A stretch of DNA of 64,000 nucleotides, from the NCBI RefSeq assembly GCF_014805625.2, contig NW_023998415.1, forward strand, positions 24,445,659 to 24,509,658. Direction: 5' to 3'. Position 1 is the stretch's first letter; the number at the start of each line of letters is the position of its first letter. Below are positions 47,946 to 61,435 of this stretch, piece by piece. The notes under the pieces are model-generated. The model did not search any database. It was not told the origin of the DNA and saw only the letters and a program-made list of their open reading frames with translations. The translations under genes and the position numbers were made by a program. Origin of the DNA: Glossina fuscipes. Lineage: Eukaryota; Arthropoda; Insecta; Diptera; Glossinidae.

Positions 47946-48224
47946 GATCATAACATTAACAAGTTTTCCATTATAATTATTCCCTAATAAAAAAACTTTA
48001 AACCGAATCGTTTAGGAGCTGCGCGAACTGATCCGTAAACGACAAATTGCTGTGGATAACTTGGATATCTTAACATTAATTATGAATGAATACAAGGGAT
48101 ACTGTCCACTGCCGCACTTAATACCCTTTGCAGGATGTATGTATGTATATTAGCTGTATCACATGTTTCTGGAACTTTGTTCCATATATAATGATATCAG
48201 TACATATATTTGCTTTTAAATAGA

Positions 48225-48500
48225 CTAAACAATCGGATTACGGAATCGATTCAATTCTGTTCGCTTGTCTGCCTTCGTTGTCAACGCTTTGATCTGACCA
48301 CCTCTCTCCGCCTCTCTATGTTGCTGTTCGGCTAACTATCCACTGATCCGTCTGTGGAAATCATAACATGCTATTATAGCATGCATTAATAATACAACGA
48401 CGCTCATTGCTTATATTAAAATTATTCGATATGTAGTCTTGCCAGCAAGTCTACAAAGCCTATCAATGTGCTTGGCCTATTAGTTGGACAACCGTAACAT
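48225..48500 (+). repeat. group-B fragment with a degraded GTCY tract
   Basis: GGAATCGATTCAATTCTGTT, a CTTGTCTGCC...CCTCTCTCCGCCTCTC tract and CTATCCACTGATCCGTCTGT recall the heads of the other copies. It lies directly downstream (plus-strand sense) of family-A copy 9 and upstream of the LINE fragment. Confidence 0.4.
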
Positions 48501-48924
48501 AAGCCAAGCTAGAAACCGGTTTAATATCCTCCGCCGGACTTTGTCCAAACAAATTTAACAATAATAATTTTACACCCTCTGAAAAAGCATAAGTTCGTAT
48601 AAAAGACGCCTGGAACGTCCCAATATATTTTCAGCTGAAAATTATCTTTAATAATGAGATTTATTTCATATGGAAAACATTTGAGTTTTTTCCCCCATTG
48701 AAACTATGTATTGAAATAAGAAACGTATGTCGATCTCTCACGCACGGAACATTCGATGCAATGATAAATAATTATATATCTATATATGTATACTTCGAAG
48801 AAAATGAGCTCATGATACATTCTACACTTTCCAACGAACGAATCGGTTCACATCGCTTCTTAATTTTCTTAATCTTTTCAATTTACAAAGCATTAAATGA
48901 ATAAATTTTACCATCGAAGGGCAG

Positions 48925-49780
48925 TTTAGTTTATTTTTTATTTTATTTTATTTATTTTAATTCTACTTATACATGAAACTCAACTAAACAAATAACAGTC
49001 GAGTTCAATTGGCACTTAAAGCAAAACTTATATTAATTAATAATAAAACTTAGTATAAGTCCAAGAAAAAAAAAAAAAAAAGAAAAGCATATACACAACC
49101 AGCATAGAGCCACACTTACAACCGGTAAAGGATCAAATTGCAAATGAACCCCTAAGCCATCGCAAACATGCATAAGCCTGGCAACCAATAATGCTTAACA
49201 ACAATTCATTTTCGAATTGTAACGACTTCGAAGGATAAAAGCTAGTTTAAGTACGACATAGGTAAATCACCCGTATTAAGCAATGTTGCTTTAATGAACT
49301 TTAAAGAGTCCGATAACGAGAATAAGTGATAGATGTTATTTAGGTTCTTGCAAACGACACGGAGCGGATTAAACAACTCATAATTATGTTTACACTGACT
49401 AAGCTTAACCAAGATAAAGTGCCTAGTGAAGCGATTAGGGACACTAAAGCTTATTTCACCAAGTAATGAAGGTGAGTCACTAACACCATTTATTATTTTG
49501 ATTACAAAGGAAACGCCAAGAACAAACCTACGTTTCTCAAGAGACGGTAAGGATAACAGAAGCAACCTATTTTCATACGGAGGAAGAGAGGCAATCGGAT
49601 CCCAATCTAAATTTCTAAGGGCAAACAGCAAGAATTGCTTTTGAACAGATTCAATTGAATCTACATAGCACCTATGTGAAGGAGACCACACAACAGAGCC
49701 ATACTCGAGTATGGGTCTAACCTTTTCGTAATGTAGGGATCATCAAGCTCTTTGGACCACCTTTTTATAAAAAAATCATA
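48925..49780 (-). mobile_element. 5'-truncated non-LTR retrotransposon (Jockey-like) fragment
   Basis: Minus strand. The frame ending at 49242 encodes the C-terminal end of a LINE reverse transcriptase: VRPILEYGSVVWSPSHR (from about 49728), IESVQKQFLLFALR, LPPYENRLLLLSLPSLEKRR, NPLRVVCKNLNN. Just upstream, in another frame, KRWSKELDDPYITKR is the preceding piece of the same domain, so a small deletion or frameshift lies near 49730. After the stop a 3'UTR of about 300 nt ends in an A-rich (AAAAT)n-like tail at about 48960-48925. 5' truncation plus A-rich tail is typical of target-primed reverse transcription. The exact clade is not resolved. Confidence 0.8.
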
Positions 49781-50214
49781 TTTCAATAGGTAACAAGCAT
49801 TTACTTAGGGTCCCTAAAATATAAATAGCACTGATCAAGGCTAGTTTTTCGAGCGATCTTGTTATGTCCATCTTATCTATGTAATGAAAAATTTTTCAAA
49901 TCAAATTCTACCTGTAATGCCAAATTACAATTTTTTAAATAAATTTTTCTTCGTTTCGTCATAATTGAAAAAAATAATAAAAACAGTTGGTTTTTACAAT
50001 GGTATTCTATAGTGATTTCTTAAACATATAAATATAAAGGGAGCAGCAACAGGTAAAGAAACTTTGTTTTTAGAATATAAGTAAGAAACTTATATCTATG
50101 CATTTAAGCAGATCTTAGAAGGCTATTAGCGCAGGTAAATTAGACGATTGCGACTGATCGTTACGAGTTTAATAAGCGAAAAGTGAAGAGTGTGTTCATT
50201 ATATCCTACAGCAC

Positions 50215-50670
50215 TTGTGGTACAAGGTACATTAAGTTAGTTTGCACGTTTGTAACAGGCAGAAGGGCTTAAGATAGACCCACCAATCCGAATTGATCGA
50301 AGCCTGTCTGTCCACATATCCATCTGTTTGTCTGTCCATCTGATGTGTGGTCATATATATTTGTGTTCAAGCTACAGGTCGCAATTTTTGAGATATTTCG
50401 TTGAAATTTGGTACAGTGATGTCAGCGTTTTAACCCAAGGACGAACGCTATTGAAAATCTGTAGCAAATCTGGACCATTTCAGCCTATATTTTAAATTCT
50501 GCCTTAATAAGGATTTTCACGAAAATTGAGGTTTTTTAGAGCGGAAAAGTCTAAAAAATATGCCTTTATAGAGAAACAAGATATAATTTTGCTGTTCTAC
50601 AATAATAAAAATAAGAAATGTGTTAGGCAATATGACGTAGGTTGGTTAATGGTCGGCCTTGCCCGATTAC
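50215..50670 (+). repeat. dispersed repeat family A, copy 10 (internally deleted, forward)
   Basis: GGCTTAAGATAGACCCACC is followed by a CTGTCTGTCC...TGTTTGTCTGTCC tract, CTACAGGTCGCAATTTTTGA, TTGAAATTTGGTACAGTGA, CGAACGCTATTGAAAATC, and a right end TAATGGTCGGCCTTGCCCGA. Both ends are kept in about 0.45 kb, so it is deleted inside. Confidence 0.65.
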
Positions 50671-51844
50671 AATGTTAAATCATTTGTAAGATTCAGCAAG
50701 CAGCATTAAAGACTGCTTGTCCAGCTGGGCGTCTATTTGTCGTAATCTCTCTGCCGGTCGCGAATGTAAACATATCGACTTGAAAATAGACATAAACCAA
50801 ACTAAGGACCCCTATATTTTCAACGTAAATTACAACGATAAGACTTTCGCCAGCATCGTTCTGGGGGTCATACTCGAAGATATGGAAAAAATCAGTCATG
50901 TCAACTCTTTATTATCGTGTGTGTTTATAAGAAATTTCATTTTTCCTCATATATTTAATTGTTAGTTGTAAATTATAGTTGAAATGAAATTTCATTCTAA
51001 AGATTTTCTTCACGGTTTGGAAGAACAATCGCTGCTGACGTTTCGTTATATATACCATATTGTATCATTTGCGTTAACGCGCCTTTAATGCTTGTAGAAA
51101 GTGGACATAATCTCAACAGGAGCTAATAGACATTTTGTATTTAAAATTTTCTTAATTTTTTCTGTGCGATTATGTATTAACGCGAATACGTACTCAATGG
51201 CCCTGTAAGAAGACCATATATTACGATCGTAATGTTATTTGAAATTTCAAAATATCGACATTTCGGATCTTTACTCTCCGTATAAATTACAGTTAGAAAG
51301 AGTTTTTTGGGTTAGAGTCAAAGGAATCGATCGCAGCTGAATACAACTTTCTCCTCCTTTCCTCTTTGTGCACATATAAATCCACTAAAGTACGCAGCGA
51401 TTTTTTATGAATTCTACTCTTCTTTCTTAGCTTCCGAATGTCTTTCAACTGCGCTACTCATGCTTTGTATCCAATACACAAATACCTCCAGTAATATCAC
51501 CAAAAGCTGCGAAACGTATTAAGAAGTGGGTCATCAGAATTTTTTTAGACAATATGGAATAAAGATCCATTTCTGTCGCTAAAGTAAATGCGCAGCGCTT
51601 CAAGATCTCTATGATACAAAAACTTATAAAAGTGTTTGCGATTCTCTCAGCATAAAGCATAATAAACTAAAATTAAATGTGATCTATGATGGTATAGTGG
51701 TAGAAGAATCAGGCCAATGGTGACGGAATGACAGAGATACATCCGTATAGTTCTTTTTATCTTCTTATCACCTGATCAAAGAAGGATTTTTTCAGCAAAA
51801 TGTTCTCTAAATTTTGGTATTGAAAAATGGAATTTTACTGTAAA

Positions 51845-52172
51845 CAAATCGATACGCTAAAGTGGACTACCGTTCACCGTACAGTTGGGCATATACAGAA
51901 TTTTCATAATAAGAAATTGTACGAGAAGTGTCCGAACCATTTTTAATAGCTTTTGTTCTTGGGCCCAAACATACTAGAGCATCAAAGTTAATCAAAATTT
52001 CATCAAAAACGCTAGATGGCAAGACGGACAGACGTATTGACAAGTTGAAATCGTTTCGGAAACTGATTCTGAATCGATCGGTATAATAATAAAAGGTGAG
52101 TCTATCTCGCCCTCTTGAATCTGGGTGATGCACACATGCGCACATTCGCGCTTGTACTACAAATGGTGTAAG
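51845..52172 (-). repeat. dispersed repeat family A, copy 11 (partial, reverse)
   Basis: It carries CGAACCATTTTTAATAGCTT, TTGTTCTTGGGCCCAAACAT, AATCAAAATTTCATCAAAAA, a GACGGACAGACG tract, TGATTCTGAATCGATCGGTA, AAAAGGTGAGTCTATCTCGC and a hairpin-like CTACAAATGGTGTAAG end. Confidence 0.65.
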
Positions 52173-55100
52173 ATACAATTATGGCCAAAATATCTCTGCA
52201 TGGGGTCTAGACATCAATAAGTTTCTTTTCAAATATAAAGGAACATTTTAGAAAAAGAATACAAAATTGAAATTGATTAGTTCTTTACTGATAATTTTAA
52301 AAGCTTGCATCTAAGTAAAGATTGAAAAAAAATCTATTTTTTATTTTTAAAAACATTTTTTTTTCTAATTGTCTCATTAAGTAAATCTCAATTAGTAGAT
52401 CAAGAAATTTTTTAACAATCAATATAAACTTTAAAAATGTTATTTATACGCCTGACTGAGTCTTGTATGAAAAGAAGAAGTAACTTTTTGTGGCTGCCTG
52501 TCAAATGGTATAAACAAAATTTGCCAAAATCTAGTGACTTAACAAACTGATGAATTATAAATGAGAGCAATTGTCACGCAGAGTACGGCAACATTTGTGA
52601 GATGTTCATCGCTTTTCTTTATTTATTTTTTCTTCTTTTTTTTCTCTCTCTCTCTTTCTTTTTTTTCTTTATTTTGAAAAAAACCGTTGAGTTTGTTTAC
52701 TTTTCGCTTCAACTCCAAAATTTAAATCTAAGTATATACACATATATATAGCTAAGCTATGTGAATATGTTGATAAGTATCAATATACAAGCTGCCAACA
52801 ATTGTTGAAAAAAAAAAAAAAACGAGAAAAAACAACAATCAAAAGAAACAAATCCAAGAATACAAACAACAAATATGTAATTAGGTTCGGTTTAAAGCGA
52901 ATACCGTTACTTTTCTTTCATTTTGAATGTGAACATATTTTCTTAAATATATGTGAAAATACTACCAAACGTTACTGGCTATGCAAGCGTAAGTATAAGT
53001 TTAGAATAGAATATATAGTTCAGTAGTCACACTGATAACATAATTGATTTATTAAAAAAACAAACTAAATAATTAAATAAAAAAAAGTTGCCCAAGAACA
53101 CTCGACAAAACATCTAGACGTATACTCAGCAACATCGCAGAGATATCACGAGTCACAAAGCAGTTGCAAGCATTTCTTTCTTGCGAGGAGGGAACTTGAT
53201 ACAAAGGCAAAGCAACTATGACGAGGAAACATATTTTTCTTGTGACTAGTGGCCGATCATAACGCCAGAATAGAGCTCCGATATATAATACAGACAAATA
53301 TGGCATAACGTTAGCATGTAATCGCAACATTGCTGCCCAAACAGTTCAGACAGAAGTTGATTTAAAACTTTCCAACCGAACTTCTCATGATACATCAACC
53401 TATTTACTGACATAAATGGCCTTTGGCAATTGACTTGAGAGTAGTTGAAGAAACAAATTGAAGACTGTCTCTCTATTCAATAGACAGCATGACACAGATG
53501 GATATGCCCAAATTTAATTATCCACGCTGATTAAAAATGTACATACATTTTATCCGATTCGCCACTCGCAACTCTTTTTCACAATATATATTACATACAT
53601 CTACATATATCACATACAAAAATATGAGTCCCACAAGTGAAATATTTATGTATTAAGTAAGAAAATTTGAAATTATAACTTGAAAAATTAAAATTCGTAA
53701 CACGAGAAAATTTGTAAGCAAATTTATTATCCTAAGTGATCCGTTTTATAACAATTTTTCATCATATTTGGGTTAATAGTAAGTCAATATATTGGAATGA
53801 CATCGATTCATGATCCACAAGATACCACAATACCATACTTTTTTTATTCTCAAGCATATTTTGAGAACTCTAATGCGTTACACTTTCGCTGATCGGTATT
53901 TGAGTTTTCAAGTTTAATTAAAATCGTTTCTAATCAAGTTCGAGTGAATAGTGACAAAGAGTGTAACGAGCCTAATGAACGTTATCTCGCTGTAGTGTAT
54001 GTAAAAATTTGGCAAAAAGAAAACAATTTGTAAATTTAACAACAGCATCATTAGCTTGACAGTTACCTCCAACAGTGTCAGGAGAAGAATAGCAATATAC
54101 CTAAGAAAAGGATAGAGTATGACATATCCAAAGATTGGTAAAGGTAAAACGCTCAACTATTGCCTAAGAAATGTTAGAGAACTTACAAGATTGCAAACGT
54201 CACCTTCAATACATTTTGGTATTTGTTTTAGGTTGCTCGACACTGGAGAATTGTGCATTGCACGGTATCATAATGAAACCATAAACAAAGCAACAACGTC
54301 ACTTTCAAAATGTCAAGTTACCTTTAAAACCATGATTCCCAAGTAATAGAAAATTCTAACATTTCGTGAAAATAATCCATCATGACGCTGCAAACACAAA
54401 TTAGTTGTTTGCACATACATTCACATATCGTTTCATATGTATATAAGATTTTAAAATAATTAAAATATGATTTCTTCTTTCAATTGTCGCTGAGGATGAA
54501 TGTTAGAAATCGTACGTTAAACACGCAAATCCATAAAAGAACAGCTAATAGCAGATAATAATAGCTAATTATATATTTATAAGTATAAAGTTGTTTTTTG
54601 GCTTTCTTGTCTTTTTCGATTTTTTTTTCTTATTTTTTTTTTTTTTTGTTTCTTTTTTTTTACGTTTCATTTAAGAAATTTGAACATGCTCTTAAATTGG
54701 GTCCATCGTTTAAGATTGACATGTTACATGGTGCCTCTTCGTTAAGATGTAAAAGATTGCACTTAAAACAAAAATTGAAAGGGTTGAGCTTGAGTATTAA
54801 AGTGTAATTATGTGTTCTTCATTTTTGTTTTTCTTGTTTTATTTTTTTCTCTTTGAAATATGTCAACAAATGTCAATCAATTTATCAATAAGTTCTTATT
54901 TGCATTACACTCAAAAGAAAAAGATCGGTTTACGTTGATATAATTGGGGAGGTTTTGCAAATACTACGGCAATTATATGAAGTGTGCCTAAAGGTATGCT
55001 TTATTAAATTGAAAATTCGCGCCTACACATATGTCCAGAGTATATGAAGTGTTCATTTAACGAATTTTGGCACCTAAAAGTAAGCCTTATGAAATTGAAA

Positions 55101-56819
55101 TTTCGCGCCTACACATATGTTCTTAGTTAAAATTCTTGAAATCGAAGTGAAAATCGAACTTATATCACTTACCGAGCTTGAACAAGTTCATTAATCAATT
55201 GTGAGATTATTATGCAATCTCTTTATGCCAGTTGAACGTTGTTTGGAAATATTTAAAACCGAAGAGAACGAGAAGCATCCTGAGGATTACATTTTCTTAA
55301 ACGATTCATGGCACCAATCACTTTTGCCCGATATGTAAGTATGAAATCGGAATTTGCCCTTAGATGGCCCTAATACCACTTGCAAATGACATAAATGTTG
55401 TTGTCTTTTTTTTTTATAAATTAAACATCTGGCAACAATTAGCGGTTGTAATAACAGTGTATATTTCATGTCGAGTTTTGTGTCGATTAAAGACCATTCA
55501 CTCGTACTATTCTTTCTTTACTCGAATGATAAAAGAAAAGGTTTACTGTATCGTGTCCTAACTGCGAATGGAAAGTGAATCTATTTTGAGAAATCCACTC
55601 ATACTATGCAAGTCGAATGTCGGACTAAATCGCTTTGACAAGAAGGCGAGCAACTCGAATAGTGTGGTCTATTGTTAGCTGTTGAAATCTAATCAAATGG
55701 TTAAACAACAATTAAACGATGTAACCGAAATATACAAACACCACAACGCAAGATCTTTTCTTTACATTAAATTCATTCATCTAACCGTAGACAAAATTAC
55801 GTAAGCTGCCATGCCAAGTTTGCAACTTGCAGAATCAAACACTGCATAGAATATACATACTTGACCATTTAAGGGGATTTGGTCATGCTATCTGCTACCT
55901 GTCCGTTGTCCATTGTGCCAGAAATTGAAGGACAAACATCGAATTTGGCATAAGGAATACATTCTTAATTCATACCCGAACATTAGAACTTGAAAAATGG
56001 ACCAAAAATTTATTAAAAATATACCCATAATAACCGAAAGAGAAACTGACAGTCTTTGGCAAATATTAATGTGAAATTTGGTAAAAATATTTTTTAGATC
56101 CAACAAACATTCAATGAGAAAATGCTCTTGATTAGGTAACTACAACTGTAGGCTAGTATCGCATTCTTGCCTTTCTTTCGATAAAAAAAAATCAAACTCC
56201 TATCCGCCAACCGCAAAAACTTGAATCTATCTATAGTTATACAATAGTTTCTAGAAATTTCGAACCAGTCAAGTCTAATGCTCAAATAGCACTATTCTTT
56301 CTATTTAATTCAAAGCAAACCATAGCGGAATAGTCACGGGAGAGCAACTACGAATGTATTACAATATCCGACTGCGCATACCATTAACATCGTCTGAATA
56401 TCGCTGAATGTTGACGGGATCAGATATGTGTAGTGTATTATGAGCTGTTCGACCCATCAAACGAAACCATCACTACCAACCACCAATCGATAATATAGAA
56501 TGGGAAAATGACCGCAATGTGCTAAAGAATTGCGATGTCAGTCCATATTGCAAGAAAAACGCTTGTTACTCAACAGATGAACCTTTTTATTGATAGCCGT
56601 AAAAGAAAAGATGCCCTTTCGGCACGGAATTCGCATTCACAGGCAAATGGACGGGCAAAAAAGCGGATGTCTAGTCAGAATAGGAACAGAGCCAAATCCA
56701 GACAGAATCTTATGGTGACGATCACTAGTGTCGAATATTAAAAAGCGAGAGCACAGATCTACAACACCCCAAACTTTCAATAGTGGATAATCTAAGGGAA
56801 ATCACACGCTTGATTATGC
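52173..56819. other. intergenic, nothing recognised
   Basis: Poly-T and CT-rich runs (52620-52680, 54610-54660) and short frames without motifs. A short GCGCCTACACATATGT motif occurs twice (about 55019 and 55105, 86 bp apart), each preceded by TTATTAAATTGAAA-type or TTATGAAATTGAAA sequence, a small tandem repeat. Confidence 0.5.
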
Positions 56820-57597
56820 CCTGCACCCTGTGGTGGCCCCACAAGGGCTTAACGTAGACACGCCTTAAGATTGCCTGTCCGTACGTCCGTCTGATGTTTG
56901 TCCATGGATATTTGTGTTAAACATACAGGTCGTAAAATGCAATTTTAAGTAATTCATGATGAAAAATGGTTCATAATAGTAAACTGACAAAGAAATCAAC
57001 CTTCTTGAATCTGTACCGCGTGGATCTATTTTTTTGATACCATTTTTTTGATTGATTTTTTTGATAAGGATTCTCGGGAAATGTAGACCTTTATATGCCA
57101 AAAAGGGCTAATTGTTAATGTTTTACGATAGCAATTTGGCATAAAAATTAAGTGGACATGGACGCCACTCCCTATAAGATTTCTCACGCCTAGTACGCCC
57201 TTCAGGAAAAGATGTAATTTTCAATACTTTATGATGAAAATTGATCCGCAGTAACGAAATAACCAAAAAGATTAACAAAAGGAAATTTGGATCACATAGG
57301 TCTACTCGTTAAGTCCTAACATATGCGAAGGTTATCATGCGAAGCAATCACTTGCAGGGAGAGGAAGTATAATGATTAGCTTTAAATGAAAATAGTAAAA
57401 TTTTTGAAAAGTAAATGAATTTTGCTAGATTTTGATCGCGGGTATTGGATTTTACGCATATCCTCCGATTTGCAGACTTTCATGAAAAGTATGCCTATGG
57501 ATGAAAATAATCTACACTTTTTTGATGTATTACTAAGAAAACGAGCTAATAATTGGTTTAAGTTAATTAATGGTCGTCCTTACTCGACCATAATATT
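56820..57597 (+). repeat. dispersed repeat family A, copy 12 (forward)
   Basis: It starts with CCCTGCACCCTGTGGTGGC, then GGGCTTAACGTAGACACGCC, a CCTGTCCGTACGTCCGTCTG tract, ACATACAGGTCGTAAAATGC, and ends with TTAATGGTCGTCCTTACTCG near 57590. Landmark order matches copy 3; the middle shares GCAATTTGGCATAAAAAT-type and GGACGCCACTCC blocks with it. Confidence 0.62.
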
Positions 57598-59264
57598 CTT
57601 ACTTGTTTTGTTTTTAAACTGAATATCACCGAAAAACGATATCTCATAAATTCCTTCATTTCTTTCATATATAATCTCAAGTTATCCGCATCATAGATTC
57701 CATTACAAATTTATGCTCTTGATGAAAGTGAGACCCGAAACAGTTACCCTAGTTTCCTAGTTTATAATCTACAGCAAACATTGACAGCAGATACTTATTA
57801 GGATCATCAGAAAATGCGATGTCGTTTGCGCCGGTCAAGTAACGCGTCAACAATTAAGTCTATAAGTAAATTAATTTAAGGAAATTTGAATTTACAACGA
57901 CTTGAAGTATTCATCATATAATATCTCTTAGTCAACCGAGGGCATGGCATAGCTATTCAAGTGAAATCGTTTACCTGATATGAGATACCAGATACTGGCA
58001 CTTAATTGCACCCAAATTGGTATCGCTCGCTAATACACTATGAATTCAGTCAGTTATTAACAATGTAATTTAAGTTTATCGCTTGCTTATCTATATTGAA
58101 GCCTTTGGTTAATGCACATGGATCACGATTAGATTTTCAAGCTTGTTTTATAAAGAATTAGGATAATTTTGTTCTTTTCATTCCGTGAACATTACACTTT
58201 TCAGATTATTTATACTCATTACAACAACAACAACAAGAACAATAAAATGCATCCTCGATATTAAGAAAAAACGATAAATGAATAATTTTATAAAATTATA
58301 TCCTTCATCATACGAGATATATAATTAAAATTGCTTTTAATAATTAATATACATAATTAATATACTGAAAAAAAAAGAAGCAAAACTAACTTATCTATTT
58401 AAATAATAGTCGTGCTAAGTTGTCCATTATTATATAAAATTTCTGTGATAGAATTAAAATTTTACTTAAAAATATTTCGTTTATTCTATTTTTAGAATCT
58501 AGGGTAGATTCTAAAGAAATACATCGATTAGGTTGCAAAAAAAATATACAAAAAAATATATTTTTTTTTATTTACACATAACAATACATAAGAAGAAAGA
58601 AGGAGGACCTTTTTTAACATTATTAAATACTCTAGAAGGCGTAGCCAATTTTTTCATATTGCGTTTCACAGCAAAAAAAAAAAAAAACAAGATAAGGAAA
58701 AAAGCGAGGGGAGAGAGAGGCTTTGATTTAGTTTAAAACGAATTATTGTTACTTATCGCAAAGGAGGATACCCTAAAAAGTTTTCATATACTCCGTGGAT
58801 GCGTCCATGAACGTGTAAATGTGGCACGAATGTGTCTTTCAGTTTCGAGATTTCCGAGAAAAAGATGCGCAATTGCAAAGCTTAGTCAGCCAGAGTCTCT
58901 CAGAGGTTCCGTTTTCTACGTATATCACTGAAGCAGGCAGCATGTCATGCAGCCTTATCATTCTATTTGTAATAGCTCATCAGACCATACGTCAGAGGCC
59001 GTCGAAGTCCATTAATTCCGGGGAATGCTTGCATCCAAACCAAAGCAAATTTTGGATGAAAAACAAAAAGCCGGCTTGCGTAACCTCTGTTAATGGGCGC
59101 AACTCAGGTGTATAAGAAGTCGCGCTTTGCCTGCCCTTGCAAGAGACAAATATATTAAATCCGTAGCAGACAATCACAGCCCGTTTGCATACATGTATAT
59201 ATGTGGTTGTATGCGTCTCTGCGTTTGTGTTTATATATTGAAAACTAACAATAGGCTTACACTT

Positions 59265-59420
59265 AATTAATGGTCATATATCAAGTCCAAAATGGGCATA
59301 ACTCGCCCATAAATCAAAGAACATTACCGTACAGATCACTGTAAAGAAGCTCCCATGAAGTTATCAATCGACCCAATCAGAAATAACAAAGTGTTTTGCA
59401 AAACTTTTTCACTGGTATAA
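59265..59420 (+). repeat. group-B internal fragment
   Basis: CCAAAATGGGCATAACTCGC and CAGATCACTGTAAAGAA correspond to AAAATGGGCATCTGTCACCC and nearby blocks at 43143-43200. No GTCY tract is left. Confidence 0.4.
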
Positions 59421-60077
59421 GTAGGTGGATTTGAAAGATTCCCCTCGATTCGAACGGAACTGTTTTAACCGTTTTTTTTTCAGGCAAACTTCTTTGGCAG
59501 CAAAATGCGCTGTTTGATAACATTAATGTAAAAATTCGCTTTGTTCCCTTCAAAGTGGCATGTCATATAGAAGAGAGACGCGTGAAGGTCCAAGACTTTT
59601 ATTTACCCATTGTTGAAATAAAAAAATGAAGACCGTTCGCATTTAAATTAAATAATTCCCAAGGATGGCATATGTCAATTGCGAGGGTTACCTTGCCAAG
59701 TCTATAAGTTTATATAAACAGCCGGAAGCAAAGAGCAAAGACCCCGATAAGGTAATTAAGGTAGTCTTGGCCTTAGTATGCTGTGTTCACTTTCTGTTAA
59801 ATCACTCTGCAGCTTCAATTTGAATTATCTTTCACGCAAATCCGCCGAGAAACATTAACGGAATAGCTAAACTTTTTTGTGGCCCCTCCGCTTGTTACTT
59901 TGGTTGTCTTAGAGGACTTTTCAAAAGCATCCAAAACACTACTATAATGTTAATAGACAGACTTATTAGGAATATACACTACTTATGTCCGATTTACACA
60001 AACAAAATAAAGTGAATAATTCACTTTACATATCTTCCGAAATGTATGGGATTTGGTGTTTCGCTAAAAGTGCTTTG

Positions 60078-60104
60078 TATATATATATATATATATATAT
60101 ATAT
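60078..60104 (+). repeat. (AT)n microsatellite
   Basis: A 26-bp AT run in a repeat-poor part of the downstream region. Confidence 0.9.
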
Positions 60105-60588
60105 TTAGTATGCATATACATATAGTATATAAAACATAATCGTGCTCTATGCGAAGGCAATTTTCAAACTCTAGCCGTTAAAATGTTGGCCGTTTTACTA
60201 ATTAAAAACTAATTTATACAAAAACAAAAATTGGAAGAAGCATTTTATTGGTTGAGAGCAAAAGAATATCAAAAAAAAAAGCAACAAGAAAAAAAAAATG
60301 AACGATGACAAGAACGAAATGCAAATTTTGTATAGCAATTTTAAATAACAACAAACAGTATTCCAAACTATCAAATACCGGTAAACAAAATATTATGCAA
60401 TAATTATTGGTAAAGCCTTCCACACACGTAACAAACAACTCATCTTAAGCGTGGTTAAGCATCACGGATAGGCAAGATGTAATGCGCATGTGCTTGCTTT
60501 TTACATATAACGAGGAAATAAGTGTAACGGTATTCGCTCGTAACTTTCGGATTTATCTTCTTTCTTTTTTTTGATACATATATATGTA

Positions 60589-60620
<32 letters not shown>

Positions 60621-61335
60621 ATACAAGCACTTATAAGCCGTGAAGATATTGTTGCGATGTCGAAATGATCACAAGAAAAACGGAAGTCAAGTTTAATACC
60701 GGATATACAATCAGTTAGCTACAACATCTCATGCGATGCAGACGCGTTAAGGACAATCTTAAAAAAGTCAACAAATCAACATCAGCACAAAAAAAATAGC
60801 AACATTTTATTAAAAAAAAAAAAGAAAAACCGAAGAAGAAGAAGAAGAAAATAAAATTCCAAGTAAATTAATTTGAAAAATAATTAAACTTAATTTTTTT
60901 TTGTATATGTGTTCTCGTAGAGGGTACTTATATAATTTTGATTGTTGCTCAGAAAGCCCTTATTTTCATATCAGTTGGCTTTCGAGCATCAATCAAAAAC
61001 AAATAAGTTACTCCAGCCATCTAAACAGAAATGTGATAATTTTTATTAATTAGTTAATTAGTTTATAAAGCAAGTTCTTTTCAAATGCAAAAATCTCAGG
61101 TAAGTTATTTCATTTTGATAATTAACTGTTTTTTTTTTTTTTCTTTTGTTTTTTCTTTTGTTTTATTTAAATTATAATCTTTATGTTAGAAGAACTTTTC
61201 ACTTACATCTATTGCTTATGCTATGCTTATTATCAATCAGGTATACCTTTACTTAGTCGTAGATTTGAATTGCAATTGTTTTCATAAATTTCTGGCAACG
61301 TTTGACGCGTTAATTATAATTAAAATATATTCATT

Positions 61336-61435
61336 NNNNNNNNNNNNNNNNNNNNNNNNNNNNNNNNNNNNNNNNNNNNNNNNNNNNNNNNNNNNNNNNN
61401 NNNNNNNNNNNNNNNNNNNNNNNNNNNNNNNNNNN
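61336..61435. other. assembly gap (100 N)
   Basis: Exactly 100 N, flanked by AT-rich sequence. Real size unknown. Confidence 0.99.

Larger units (their letters stand above)
57598..61335. other. intergenic, nothing recognised apart from short repeats
   Basis: Holds the group-B fragment at 59.3 kb, AT repeats at 60.1 and 60.6 kb and a GAA run at about 60833. Overlapping frames at 58.75-59.18 kb on both strands have no recognisable domain. Confidence 0.5.

Noticed and set aside
58746..59177. Overlapping 60-98-codon frames on both strands
   Set aside because: No domain, no codon bias I can judge, and both strands are equally open, which suggests chance.
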